Below, in pieces: positions 7,744 through 16,841 of a DNA stretch of 64,000 nucleotides. Position 1 is the stretch's first letter, and each line of letters opens with the position of its first letter. The position numbers and the translations under genes are program-made. The stretch lies in the NCBI RefSeq assembly GCF_040676615.1, contig NZ_JBFAPI010000025.1:1-64000 (forward strand). Reading direction: 5' to 3'. Under the pieces are notes generated by a model. The model made no database searches and was not told the origin of the DNA. It saw only the letters and a program-made list of their open reading frames with translations. This DNA is from Asanoa sp040676615 (lineage in GTDB: Bacteria; Actinomycetota; Actinomycetes; Mycobacteriales; Micromonosporaceae).

Positions 7744-9017
7744 ACCCGGTTGTCGACGATCCGCCGCATCTTGCCCATCGACCGCTCGACCCCGTCGGGC
7801 TCGACCACCTCGACCGCGACCGTCACACCGATCGTCGCCTTGACCTTGGCCGCCAACGAGGTCGCCGCGCCCGCGGCCGCCGCGGCGGAGACTTCCGGAC
7901 GCCGCTCCACGCGGACGGTCAGTGAATCGAGCCGCCCGCTGCGGCTGAGCACGCACTGGAAGTGTGGCGACAGCTCCGCGGTGCCGAGGATCAGTTCCTC
8001 GATCTGGGTCGGGAACAGGTTGACGCCGCGCAGGATCATCATGTCGTCGGTGCGCCCGGTGATCTTCTCCATCCGGCGCATGGGGCGGGCCGTGCCGGGC
8101 AGCAGCCGGGTCAGGTCGCGGGTGCGGTAGCGGATCACCGGCATCGCCTGCTTGGTCAGCGAGGTGAAGACCAGCTCGCCGAACGCTCCGTCGGGCAGCA
8201 CGGCGCCGGTGACCGGGTCGATGACCTCCGGGTAGAAGTGGTCCTCCCAGACGTGCGGGCCGTCCTTTGTCTCCACGCACTCGTTGGCCACGCCGGGACC
8301 CATCACCTCGGACAGGCCGTAGATGTCGACCGCGTCGATGCCGAGCCGCTCCTCGATCTCGCGGCGCATGTCTTCGGTCCACGGCTCGGCGCCGAGGATG
8401 CCCAGGCGCAGCGAGGTGCCGCGCGGGTCGACACCCTGCCGCTCCAACTCGTCGACGATCGCGAGCAGGTAGCTCGGCGTGACCATGATGATGTCCGGCT
8501 TGAAGTCGCGGATCAGCAGCACCTGGCGCTCGGTCATCCCGCCGGAGACCGGCACCACCGTGCAGCCGAGCTCCTCGGCGCCGTAGTGGGCGCCGAGGCC
8601 GCCGGTGAACAGCCCGTAGCCGTAGGCCACGTGGACGACGTCGCCGGGCCTGCCGCCGGACGCCCGGATCGACCGCGCCACCAGTTTGGCCCAGGTGTCG
8701 ATGTCGTCGCGGGTGTAGCCGACCACGGTCGGCCGGCCGGTGGTGCCCGACGAGGCGTGCAGCCGGACGACCTGCTCGCGCGGCACCGCGAACATGCCGA
8801 ACGGGTAGTTGGCCCGCAGGTCTTCCTTGCTCGTGGTCGGAAACGCCGCCAGGTCGTCCAGCGTCTTGAGGTCGTCGGGGTGGGCCCCTGCCGCGTTGAA
8901 CGCGGACCGGTAGTGCGGGACGTTGTCGTAGGCGTGCCGCACCGACCACTGGAGCCGTTGCAGCTGCAGGGAGCGCAGCTCGTCGACGGACGCCCGCTCG
9001 ATGGGTTCAAGCGGCAT
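7740..9017 (-). CDS. paaK: Phenylacetate--CoA ligase family protein
   Basis: A 425-residue member of the ANL adenylating superfamily. It activates phenylacetate or a similar aryl acid as acyl-AMP and then acyl-CoA. The phosphate-binding loop LHASSGTTGRPTVVGYT, the adenine motif DIYGLSEVMGPG, the hinge region YRTRDLTRLLPG and the C-terminal ERSMGKMRRIVDNR with the catalytic-lysine region are all there. ATG 9017 gives the standard MPLEPIERAS start. No paaABCDE or paaG/Z genes are near, so this is an orphan ligase and its acid may not be phenylacetate. DUF4287 lies 22 bases upstream on the same strand. Confidence 0.88.
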   Translation of the reverse strand: MPLEPIERASVDELRSLQLQRLQWSVRHAYDNVPHYRSAFNAAGAHPDDLKTLDDLAAFPTTSKEDLRANYPFGMFAVPREQVVRLHASSGTTGRPTVVGYTRDDIDTWAKLVARSIRASGGRPGDVVHVAYGYGLFTGGLGAHYGAEELGCTVVPVSGGMTERQVLLIRDFKPDIIMVTPSYLLAIVDELERQGVDPRGTSLRLGILGAEPWTEDMRREIEERLGIDAVDIYGLSEVMGPGVANECVETKDGPHVWEDHFYPEVIDPVTGAVLPDGAFGELVFTSLTKQAMPVIRYRTRDLTRLLPGTARPMRRMEKITGRTDDMMILRGVNLFPTQIEELILGTAELSPHFQCVLSRSGRLDSLTVRVERRPEVSAAAAAGAATSLAAKVKATIGVTVAVEVVEPDGVERSMGKMRRIVDNRV

Positions 9018-9039
9018 GGGCCCAGCATGCCACCCCGCT

Positions 9040-9336
9040 CTACGCCTGGCTCCCGCGCGCCGCCTTGCCGTCGAGCCACAGGGTGTCGGAGGCGTCCCGG
9101 TGGGTGCCGGTGCCGCCGACGTGCTTGCCCGGGATCTTCGGGCCCTTCTTGACGACGTGCACGATCGCCATCGCGTGGCCGCGCCCGAGGCCGTAGTCGT
9201 CACGCAGCCACTCGACGATGGTGGTCGCCTTGACGGCGGGTGCGTCGTAGCCCCGCGCGACAGCCTCGTCGACGAGCTGCCGCGGCGTCTTGCCGGTCTT
9301 GTCCTCCACCGCGTCGAGGTAAGCCTGGAACGACAT
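9040..9336 (-). CDS. DUF4287 domain-containing protein
   Basis: A 98-residue protein that starts MSFQAYLDAVEDKTGKTPRQLVDEA, the canonical DUF4287 opening, followed by VEWLRDDYGLGRGHAMAIVHVVKKG. These small helical proteins are common in actinobacteria and often sit near DUF1801 or SRPBCC proteins. No biochemical role is established that I know of. The gene lies 22 bases before the CoA-ligase gene and may share its transcript. An AAGGAGAC Shine-Dalgarno lies just upstream of the ATG. Confidence 0.85.
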   Translation of the reverse strand: MSFQAYLDAVEDKTGKTPRQLVDEAVARGYDAPAVKATTIVEWLRDDYGLGRGHAMAIVHVVKKGPKIPGKHVGGTGTHRDASDTLWLDGKAARGSQA

Positions 9337-9467
9337 GTCGGTCTCCTTCGTTGTCCCGGATGGTGCCTACCTCCGCAGCGAACGGGACCGGCCGGTTTCG
9401 ACATCCCGGCCGGAGAATTCTGGCGCGCCCGGGTCCACGATCGACATGGTCCGATTCAAGGGCATTT

Positions 9468-9493
9468 AGGCCATTCTCGGTGGTAAATGGCCT
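9468..9493. promoter_or_regulatory. Inverted repeat upstream of the M14 peptidase promoter
   Basis: AGGCCATT at 9468-9475 and AATGGCCT at 9486-9493 form a perfect 8-bp inverted repeat with a 10-base spacer. A further GCCATTCGG follows at once, echoing GGCCATTCTCGG inside the repeat. It ends 14 bases before the -35 box at 9508, a position suited to an activator or upstream repressor. No candidate regulator is adjacent. Confidence 0.4.
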
Positions 9494-9507
9494 TAGCCAT
9501 TCGGATC

Positions 9508-9537
9508 TTGACCGTGGGAAATGCCAGGTCCTAGGCT
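9508..9537 (+). promoter_or_regulatory. Sigma-70-like promoter of the M14 peptidase gene
   Basis: TTGACC (9508-9513) and TAGGCT (9532-9537) are separated by 18 bases and sit 45 bases before the ATG at 9583. A purine-rich GGGAAGGGAAG Shine-Dalgarno lies in between, close to the start. Confidence 0.5.
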
Positions 9538-9582
9538 CGTTTTGCCTTTCACTCCACCTTTCCGGGAAGGGAAGCGGGTTTA

Positions 9583-12381
9583 ATGCGACTACCGAACCGC
9601 GCGAAACGGTTGGCGGGTGCTGCGGCTGTGCTGCTGCTCGCCGGCACGCTTCCGCTGCTCAACGGGTCCTCCGTGGGCGCCGCCCCCCGTCCGCCAGCCT
9701 GTGACCCCGACCCCGGCGCGCGCCTCGCCGACGTCCCGAGTCCGGAGCAGTTCCTTGGCTTCCCGCTCGGCGTCGGCCAGCAGCGGGTCGTGACCAACGA
9801 CGAGATCCGCCGCTACCTGGCGGCCGTGGACAGCGCCTCCGACCGCGTGGTCACCGGCACGATGGCCACCAGCGCGACCGGCCAGCCGCTGCCCTACGCG
9901 ATCGTCTCCGATGCGGCACACGTCACCAAGGACGGCCTGGCGAAGATCGCCGAGGACCTCCGCGACCTGCGCGACCCGCGCACGATGGCGGCGTCCAAGG
10001 CGGCCCGGATCGCACACGACGACCCGGCCATCGTCTACATCGCCGGCAACGTGCACGGCGGCGAGACCAGCGGCGCCGACGCCTCGCTGAAGTCGCTCTA
10101 CGAGCTCGCCGCCGGCCTGTCCTGCGCGGTGCGGGACCGCAACGACAACCTGCTGACGGTCATCGTGCCGACCCAGAACCCGGACGGACGCGACGCCAAC
10201 CGGCGGCAGAACGACTTCGGCTTCGACCTCAACCGGGACTGGTTCGCCCGCACCCAGCCGGAGACCGACGGCAAGGTCGAGCTGCTCCGCACGTACCCGC
10301 CGCAGGTGTTCATCGACGCGCACGAGATGGGCAGCCGGCGCTACTTCTTCCCGCCGAACGCCGACCCGATCCACCACGAGATCGCCGACGCGCCGGTCGA
10401 CTGGATCAACCGGATCGGTGAGGCCAACAAGGCCGGCTTCGGCTACAACGGCGCCTGCACCGACACGGTCACCACCGAGTGCTACTTCAACTACGACACG
10501 TATGACCTGTTCTACATGGGTTACGGCGACACCGTGCCGGCAACCGGCTTCGGCGCGGCCGGCATGACCTACGAGAAGGGCAGCGCGTCGGCGGTCCAGG
10601 ACCGGGTGCAGCAGCAGTTCAACACCCAGTGGTCGACGACCGGCTGGGCGGCGGACAACAAGAACGAGGTCCTGAACAGCTACTTCAAGATCTGGACGGA
10701 CGCCCTCGCCGAGGGCCAGGCCGGCGAGCTCGAGCCCAACGAGGTCGTCCAGCCCGACAACACGGTGCAGTTCCCGGTCCCGGACATCAAGGTCAGGTCC
10801 TACTTCCTGCTGCCCGACCGGCAGCTCGCCGACGTGCGCCGGCTGGTCGAGCGGCTGCGCGCGATGGACGTCGAGGTCTACGAGGTCAAGGAGCCGTTGA
10901 CCGTGCCGCAGGCGCGGGTCTTCGGTGGCCGCACCCAGGCCAACCTGACCGTGCCCAAGGGCGCCTACTGGATCCCGATGGACCAGCCGCAGAAGCACTG
11001 GATCCAGGCGACGCTGGGCGAGGACCCGTACGTCCCGTTCCCTTACTTCTACGACGTCTCCTCCTGGAGCAACCCGCTGCTGATGGGCATCGACACCGTC
11101 TACACCGGTGACGACCTGCACCCGAAGGTGCAGCGCGTGGCCCGGCCGGCCGGCGGCAAGGCCGCCACCGCTCCCGAGGGCGGCTCCTACCAGTACCGGC
11201 GCGACTCGGCCGGTGCCGCGGAGTTCACCTTCGCGCTGCTCGGCGCCGGCGTCGAGGTCCGCCAGGACCCGCAGACCGGCCACACCACGTTCCCGGAGGC
11301 GGCGCTGACCCCGGCGCTCAACGACCGGGCGCTGGGGCTCGGCGTCACGATGGGTGCCAGCCGCAGGCCGTCCGTGGGCCCTGCGATCACCCTTCCGGAC
11401 GTCGGCCTGTTCGCGGGCACCGGCATCTCCACCACGTCCGGCTCGTACGGCGAGGCGCGTTACGTCCTCGGCAAGCGCTGGGGCCTGACGCTGGCGCCGG
11501 TCACCACGGCTGACATCAACAACAACACGCCGGCGTTCACCGACCGCTCGGTGGTGCTGGTGCCGGACGGTTCCAACGCGACCGGCGGGCTAACCGCCGC
11601 CGGCCAGGCCAACCTGCGGGCCTGGGTCGCGGCGGGCAACACCTACATCGGGTTGCGCAACGAGGGCACCCGGATGGCCCGGGCCGCCGGGCTGACCTCC
11701 ACCACGGAGAAGGCCAAGCCGGCCGGCTACGAGGTGGTCGGCTCGCACTTCCGGGTCGACGTCGACCACGCCAGCCCGGTCGCGGCGACCCGCCCGGCCG
11801 AGGACTTCGAGTTCAACAACAACGACTCGATCCTCACGCCGAGCACCACCGGCATCAACGTGCTCACCTACCCGAGCGACGACACCTTCTGGTACAACGG
11901 CTACACGGCCGGGGCCGACGTGCTCAAGGGCACGGCGGCACTCGTCGACGAGCCGACCGGCGCGGGCCGGGCGGTGCTGTTCGCCTACAACCCGCTGTTC
12001 CGGGCCTACAACGAGAGCGGCATCCAGATGCTGGCCAACGCCGTCCTCTACCCGGCGGGCGAGCCGGCCCGGGCGGCGGCGCGCAGTGCGGCGCCGGCGA
12101 TCGACCCGGCCCGGGCCGCCGCGGCGGCCCTGCCGGCGCCGGAGAACCTGGGCGGTGAGTGGCGACCGATCACCATCCAGGTGGCCGCGGCCGACCTCGC
12201 GCGGACCGAGTCGCTGGTCCACAACTACACCGACACGGCGCGGGTGAGCCAGGCCAACGGCTCGGCCTACCTGCTGATCCCCAACCCCGAGGGCCTGCAG
12301 GCCGACGAGCACCCGTACCTGCGTGATCTGGTCAGTGACCTGAGCGCGGCCGGGATCACGCTCAAGTCGGTCGTCGGCTAG
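9583..12381 (+). CDS. Secreted M14 family zinc metallocarboxypeptidase
   Basis: A 932-residue exported protein. Residues 1-34 are a signal peptide (MRLPNRAKR, a hydrophobic AVLLLAG core, then VGAAP). The M14 domain follows at about 70-370. Zinc ligands are HGGE (His158, Glu161) and His247 in IDAHEMG, with substrate-binding NRD at 217-219 after NPDGRDANRRQNDFGFDLNRDW. The remaining ~550 residues are beta-rich accessory domains common to large actinobacterial M14 proteins. It should trim C-terminal residues from peptides outside the cell. It has its own promoter and a strong downstream hairpin, so it is monocistronic. Confidence 0.92.
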   Translation: MRLPNRAKRLAGAAAVLLLAGTLPLLNGSSVGAAPRPPACDPDPGARLADVPSPEQFLGFPLGVGQQRVVTNDEIRRYLAAVDSASDRVVTGTMATSATGQPLPYAIVSDAAHVTKDGLAKIAEDLRDLRDPRTMAASKAARIAHDDPAIVYIAGNVHGGETSGADASLKSLYELAAGLSCAVRDRNDNLLTVIVPTQNPDGRDANRRQNDFGFDLNRDWFARTQPETDGKVELLRTYPPQVFIDAHEMGSRRYFFPPNADPIHHEIADAPVDWINRIGEANKAGFGYNGACTDTVTTECYFNYDTYDLFYMGYGDTVPATGFGAAGMTYEKGSASAVQDRVQQQFNTQWSTTGWAADNKNEVLNSYFKIWTDALAEGQAGELEPNEVVQPDNTVQFPVPDIKVRSYFLLPDRQLADVRRLVERLRAMDVEVYEVKEPLTVPQARVFGGRTQANLTVPKGAYWIPMDQPQKHWIQATLGEDPYVPFPYFYDVSSWSNPLLMGIDTVYTGDDLHPKVQRVARPAGGKAATAPEGGSYQYRRDSAGAAEFTFALLGAGVEVRQDPQTGHTTFPEAALTPALNDRALGLGVTMGASRRPSVGPAITLPDVGLFAGTGISTTSGSYGEARYVLGKRWGLTLAPVTTADINNNTPAFTDRSVVLVPDGSNATGGLTAAGQANLRAWVAAGNTYIGLRNEGTRMARAAGLTSTTEKAKPAGYEVVGSHFRVDVDHASPVAATRPAEDFEFNNNDSILTPSTTGINVLTYPSDDTFWYNGYTAGADVLKGTAALVDEPTGAGRAVLFAYNPLFRAYNESGIQMLANAVLYPAGEPARAAARSAAPAIDPARAAAAALPAPENLGGEWRPITIQVAAADLARTESLVHNYTDTARVSQANGSAYLLIPNPEGLQADEHPYLRDLVSDLSAAGITLKSVVG

Positions 12382-12397
12382 CACGCGCACGGCACCA

Positions 12398-12441
12398 CGA
12401 ACCCGGTGGTTCCGGCACCTCTGCCGGAACCACCGGGTTCG
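12398..12441 (+). terminator. Perfect 20-bp-stem hairpin terminator after the M14 peptidase gene
   Basis: CGAACCCGGTGGTTCCGGCA (12398-12417) pairs without mismatch with 12422-12441 across a CCTC loop. It begins 17 bases after the peptidase stop. No U-tract follows, as is common for actinobacterial intrinsic terminators. The symmetric stem could also protect the 3' end of the mRNA. Confidence 0.88.
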
Positions 12442-12503
12442 CCCGTTATGAGCGTCACCACTCGGGCCTGAAGACGAAGAGCCCTCACCACTACAATCGG
12501 TGG

Positions 12504-13715
12504 TTGTCCCAGCACTTCACGCGCGCGGGGGTGAGGGTCCTGACCAGCAAAAAGGCGATGTGCGGCGTCGGCACCAGCAACGACGCCGACGCCCGGTTGG
12601 CCGCCGAAACGGCGACCGACGAGGCGTTACGACCACTTGACGGGAGTACGCCCGATCTGGTGCTGGTTTACGCTTCTGTCCGCTATGACCTCCCCACCCT
12701 CCTGAAGACGGTGGCCGCGGCGACCGGATCCGCGGTGGTCGCCGGGGCGACCAGCTCCGGCCAGCTCCACCACGGCCGGTTGACCGAGCCGGGCAGCGGC
12801 GTGGCGGTGCTCGCGCTCGCCGGCGGCGGCTACCGCTTCGGTCTCGGGCACGCCACCGGCCTGCAGGCCGACGCCACCCAGGCCGGCCGGGCGCTCGCCC
12901 GGGCCGCCCTGGACGCGATGGGCCCGGTCCGCTCACCGCATGAGGCGGTCCTGATCTTCTCGGACGGGCTGGCCGGCGACCAGCAGGAGCTGCTCAACGG
13001 CATCCACAAGGTCACCGGCTTCCAGGTGCCGGTGATCGGCGGCGCCGCCGCCGACGACCGGCAGCTCGCCGAGACCTTCGTGTTCGCCGGCGACCGCGTG
13101 CTCAAGGACGCCGCGGTCGCCGTCTGGATCGGCTCCGAACGGCCGCTGCGGGTGGTCGGCAAGCACGGGTGGCGGGCGACCAGCCTGCCGCTGATGCTCA
13201 GCGGGGTCGACGGGCAGATCGTCAAGGAGCTGGGCGGCCGCCCGGCGCTCGAGGTCTACCAGGAGAACTTCCGGCCGCTCGACCCGACCGCCAAGAAGCT
13301 CTACCAGAAGGCCGGCGGTTACCACTCCGAGCACGCGTTCGGGCTGATCCAGCCCGACGGCTCCCTGCTGATCCGGGGCGCCTTCATAGACGGTGACGGC
13401 AAGCTGCGGACGTTCTCGCCGATGCCGCCCTACTCCGCCGTCCAGGTCGTCTCCTGCGACGCCGAAGACCTGCTCGAGGTCGGCGAGCAGACGGTCGAGG
13501 CCGTCGTCCAGGGCGACGAGCCGGCGGTGGTGCTGGTCTTCGACTGCGTCGCCCGGCTCGACATCCTGGGCCAGCGCGGTCACGAGGAGGCACGGCGGTT
13601 GCAGGAGGCGGCCGGCGACGCGCCCACGTTCGGCTACTACACCTACGGCGAGTTCGCGCGGACCACGGGCGTCGCGGGCTACCACAACGCCACCATCGCC
13701 GCGATGGCGCTCTGA
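12504..13715 (+). CDS. FIST domain-containing sensor protein
   Basis: A protein of up to 403 residues carrying FIST-N (about 20-225; VGTSNDADARLAAETATDEAL, VVAGATSSGQ, VIGGAAADD) and FIST-C (about 240-385; ALEVYQENF, AFGLIQPDGSLLIRGAF, and the ending TFGYYTYGEFARTTGVAGYHNATIAAMAL). FIST domains are thought to bind small ligands such as amino acids and feed histidine kinases or c-di-GMP enzymes. Start choices are TTG 12504, GTG 12531 and ATG 12558; the last begins exactly at the conserved domain. No membrane segment is seen. Seven bases separate it from the GGDEF-EAL gene, its likely signalling partner. Confidence 0.9.
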   Translation: MSQHFTRAGVRVLTSKKAMCGVGTSNDADARLAAETATDEALRPLDGSTPDLVLVYASVRYDLPTLLKTVAAATGSAVVAGATSSGQLHHGRLTEPGSGVAVLALAGGGYRFGLGHATGLQADATQAGRALARAALDAMGPVRSPHEAVLIFSDGLAGDQQELLNGIHKVTGFQVPVIGGAAADDRQLAETFVFAGDRVLKDAAVAVWIGSERPLRVVGKHGWRATSLPLMLSGVDGQIVKELGGRPALEVYQENFRPLDPTAKKLYQKAGGYHSEHAFGLIQPDGSLLIRGAFIDGDGKLRTFSPMPPYSAVQVVSCDAEDLLEVGEQTVEAVVQGDEPAVVLVFDCVARLDILGQRGHEEARRLQEAAGDAPTFGYYTYGEFARTTGVAGYHNATIAAMAL

Positions 13716-13722
13716 GCGCCCG

Positions 13723-16059
13723 ATGACCACCTATGGGGAGTCACCCGCCGCGCGACTCGACGCCGACGCGGAAGCACTGCGCGCCGCCCTGACCCGCGCC
13801 GAAGGTGCCGCGGCCGCGGCCTACCGCGACACCGCCCGGCTGATCCGGCTGCTGACCGTGATCGGCACGCCGTCCACGCCGGGCCGGCTGATCGACCGCA
13901 CGCTGACCGTGCTCTCCGAGGTGTTCGCGGCCGACGTGGTGTGCATCGCGGAGGCGATCGACGACCGGTTGTTCGTCACCGCGTCCTGCGGGCTCCCCGA
14001 GGACGACCCGGCGTTCACCACCGGGTGGGCGCTCGGCCCGACCGCCCGCCGGGTGATCACCTCGGGCAGCGCGGCCGCGCTGCACGGCGTGCCGACCGAC
14101 GACCGACCGCCGCCGCTGCACGAGGCGGAGAACGCCTCGGCGGCCTGGATACCCCTGTCCGGCGTCGGCTCCGAGTTCGCCGGCGACCTGCTCGTGCTCT
14201 ACCGATCGGGCGGCGACCTGTTCACGCCGGCCGATCTGCAGGTGCTGCTGTCGATGGCCTACCGGATGTATTCGGCGGTGGAGGCCCGCGAGCGCGGCGC
14301 GGCGATCGAGCGGCTCGCGCAGGCCGGGCCGGGCCTGGCCCGCCACCTCGACGTGGGATCGCTGCTCAACGACGCGGTGGTGCTGCTGCGCGAGCTGACC
14401 GGCACCGACTCCGCGTGGATCCTGACCGTCCGCGACGAGCTGGCCGAGATGGCCGCGGCCGCCGACGTCGGCGAAGACACCAACCGGCGCTGGCCCACCC
14501 CGGCCGCCGACCTGCCCGGCTGGGCCCGGCTGTCGGCCGGCGAGCCCTACGTGGGCCCCGGCCGCGACGACGACCCCCTGCTGCTCGTGCCGGTGATGCG
14601 CGACGACGGGGTGATCGCCGTGCTGGCCGCCAAGGGCCGGCGGGCGCGCTCGTTCGGCAAGTCGGTGGTCGAGGTCGCGGTGGTGCTGGCCAGCTACCTG
14701 AGCGCGGCGATCAGCAACAGCGAGCTCTACCGCCGGCTCAAGGCCCGCGAGCAGGAACTGCACCGGCGGGCCTCGCGCGACCCGCTGACCGGCCTGGCCA
14801 ACCGGATGACGGCCGCGCAGCGGATCGACGAGGCGCTCGCCGAGTCGCCGACCGGCGCCGCCGGGCTGCTCTTCTTCGACCTCGACAAGTTCAAGGCGGT
14901 CAACGACCGGCTGGGCCACGAGGCCGGCGACGAGCTGATCCAGCAGGTCGCGCAGCGGCTGCGCAAGGTCGTCCGCCCCGGCGACATGCTCGCCCGGTTC
15001 GGCGGCGACGAGTTCGTGCTGCTGATCAGCGGCGCGTCCGACCTGACCGACCTCACCGACATGGGCCGCCGGATCCAGGTCGCGCTCAGCGACGAGTTCC
15101 CGCTGCGCGGCGAACGGGTGGAGGTGACCGCCAGCATCGGCGCCGTGCTCGGCCGGCGCGGGACCGCTTCCGCGAGCGCGATGCTGCGCGACGCCGACGC
15201 CGCGATGTACGCCGCCAAGGCCCGCGGCACCGGCCGGCTGGAGGTCTTCGACGACGAGGCCTCGCACCGCTCGATCGACCGGCTCGACCTGCGCTCCGAC
15301 CTGTCCGAGGCGCTCGACCGGGGCCAGCTCTCGGTGGTCTACCAGCCGATGGTCGAGCTGAAGACCAACACGATCCGCTCGTTCGAGGCCCTGGCCCGCT
15401 GGCGCCACCCGGAGCGGGGCAACGTGCCGCCCGACGAGTTCATCCCGCTGGCCGAGGAGACCGGCGCCATCGTGCCGATCGGCGCCTGGGTGCTCGACCA
15501 GGCCTGCCGGCAGCTCGCCACGTGGCAGCGCGAGTTCCCCGAAGCGCACCTGACCATGGGCGTCAACATCTCGGCCGTGCAGCTCGAACGCGGCCACGGC
15601 GACCTGCTCGACGTGATCCGCGCGGCCGGCGTCGACCCCGGCGACATCTGGCTCGAGGTGACCGAGCACATGGACACCTCGGAAGACATCTCGGCGCAGG
15701 TCAGCGCATTGCGCGCGGCCGGCGTGCACTTCGCGCTCGACGACTTCGGGATGTCCTATTCGAGCCTGTCCTACCTGCAGCGCTACCCGGTGGAGGGGCT
15801 GAAGATCGACCGGGCGTTCGTGGCGGCGATGAACGACGCCGGCAACGGCGGTCGGGGCATCGTGCAGGCGATCATGGCGGTGGCCGACTCGCTGTCGATG
15901 ATGGCGTTCGCCGAGGGCATCGAGACGCAGGCCCAACTCGACGCACTGCTCGACCTCGGCTGCGGCTTCGGCCAGGGGCACCTGATCTCGCCACCGCTGT
16001 CGGTCGAGCGTTCCACGGAGGCATTGCGGGCCCAGCGTGTGCCGGGCACGTCTGGCTGA
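13723..16059 (+). CDS. GAF-GAF-GGDEF-EAL bifunctional cyclic-di-GMP signalling protein
   Basis: A 778-residue cytoplasmic protein. After a short N-terminal coiled stretch come two GAF-like sensor domains (about 45-190 and 205-345), a helix linker, a GGDEF domain with intact FGGDEF (427-431), and an EAL domain with EAL at 555-557, followed by NIS, DDFG and EGIE metal and catalytic motifs. The RPGD motif five residues before GGDEF is the canonical inhibitory I-site (about 418-421), which suggests product-inhibited diguanylate cyclase activity. Both active sites look functional. The ATG lies 7 bases after the FIST stop, so the ligand sensor and c-di-GMP enzyme probably work together. Confidence 0.94.
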   Translation: MTTYGESPAARLDADAEALRAALTRAEGAAAAAYRDTARLIRLLTVIGTPSTPGRLIDRTLTVLSEVFAADVVCIAEAIDDRLFVTASCGLPEDDPAFTTGWALGPTARRVITSGSAAALHGVPTDDRPPPLHEAENASAAWIPLSGVGSEFAGDLLVLYRSGGDLFTPADLQVLLSMAYRMYSAVEARERGAAIERLAQAGPGLARHLDVGSLLNDAVVLLRELTGTDSAWILTVRDELAEMAAAADVGEDTNRRWPTPAADLPGWARLSAGEPYVGPGRDDDPLLLVPVMRDDGVIAVLAAKGRRARSFGKSVVEVAVVLASYLSAAISNSELYRRLKAREQELHRRASRDPLTGLANRMTAAQRIDEALAESPTGAAGLLFFDLDKFKAVNDRLGHEAGDELIQQVAQRLRKVVRPGDMLARFGGDEFVLLISGASDLTDLTDMGRRIQVALSDEFPLRGERVEVTASIGAVLGRRGTASASAMLRDADAAMYAAKARGTGRLEVFDDEASHRSIDRLDLRSDLSEALDRGQLSVVYQPMVELKTNTIRSFEALARWRHPERGNVPPDEFIPLAEETGAIVPIGAWVLDQACRQLATWQREFPEAHLTMGVNISAVQLERGHGDLLDVIRAAGVDPGDIWLEVTEHMDTSEDISAQVSALRAAGVHFALDDFGMSYSSLSYLQRYPVEGLKIDRAFVAAMNDAGNGGRGIVQAIMAVADSLSMMAFAEGIETQAQLDALLDLGCGFGQGHLISPPLSVERSTEALRAQRVPGTSG

Positions 16060-16076
16060 GCCGGCGGGGTGACGCG

Positions 16077-16679
16077 TCAGCCCGGGGCGCGCCCGGCCAA
16101 CGCCGCGCGGTCGATGGCACCGTCGCTCGTACGCGGCAGGCTGTCCAGCACCACCAGGGTGTGCGGGACCCGCGGGGCAGCCAGGCGCGCGGCGAGATAG
16201 CCACGGAGCACGGTCGGGTCGGCCCGCCAGCCGGGCAGCAGCGTCAGGTATCCGACCAGGACGGTGCCCGTCTCCTGACGCTGTGCCAGCACGACGCACT
16301 CGTCGACCTCGTCCGCCGCCGCCAACGCGGCCTCGGCCACCTCCGGATCGGACCGGCCGCCGCGGATGCGGAGGCTGGGCCGGCGCCGTTCGGGCACGAG
16401 CGCGGCGCGCCGGACCGGCACGCCCGCCGCGTGCAGCAGGGCCACGGGCGGCGGGAGCCACAACCTGGTGCAGTGCGGCGGCGGCGCCAACACCCGCGTC
16501 GGGACCAGCCGCGGGTAGGTGGCGCTCAACAGGGCGCGGATCGCTTGCGGGTCGGCGTCGTCGGCCACGGGAATGTCCCGTTCCGCGGCCCATCGCCGGA
16601 TGGCGGGCAGCTCGTACCCCCACTCCCGCGGCAGGTGCAGCCGCCCGTCCGTGGGCAGCGCGACGTGCAACGATCCCAT
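16077..16679 (-). CDS. Stand-alone ANL (adenylation) C-terminal-like domain protein lacking the catalytic lysine
   Basis: A 200-residue protein. The last ~85 residues follow the C-terminal subdomain of NRPS/acyl-CoA-synthetase adenylating enzymes: VAEAALAAADEVDECVVLAQ, LVGYLTLLP, LRGYLAARLAAPRVPHTLVVLD, then LPRTSDGAIDRAAL. The last motif normally reads NGKVDR; the lysine that drives adenylation is alanine here. The N-terminal ~70 residues (GYELPAIRRWAAERDIPVADDADPQAI) faintly recall a small DNA-binding helical domain such as Lsr2, but I am not sure. I chose ATG 16679, which has a GGGGGAG Shine-Dalgarno; TTG 16733 is also possible. The gene converges on the GGDEF-EAL gene. Catalysis is unlikely; a regulatory or scaffold role is possible. 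Confidence 0.6.
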   Translation of the reverse strand: MGSLHVALPTDGRLHLPREWGYELPAIRRWAAERDIPVADDADPQAIRALLSATYPRLVPTRVLAPPPHCTRLWLPPPVALLHAAGVPVRRAALVPERRRPSLRIRGGRSDPEVAEAALAAADEVDECVVLAQRQETGTVLVGYLTLLPGWRADPTVLRGYLAARLAAPRVPHTLVVLDSLPRTSDGAIDRAALAGRAPG

Positions 16680-16841
16680 TCCCCGTGACTCCCCCGTTGT
16701 GGCAAACGCCGGTAACTTTAGGTCACCGACCAACTACGGTGGGACATCACCGCCCTCGGCGTGTCTCCGTTAGTTAGACAGTCATCACTGCCAGCGCGGT
16801 AGGCTGAGCCGACCAGAGATCGCGGCACCGAGGAGGTCCGG

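Noticed and set aside
13741..16623. A 960-codon minus-strand open frame opposite the GGDEF-EAL gene
   Set aside because: It is the antisense shadow of a protein with intact GAF, GGDEF and EAL motifs; its composition is Arg/Gly/Val-rich and featureless.
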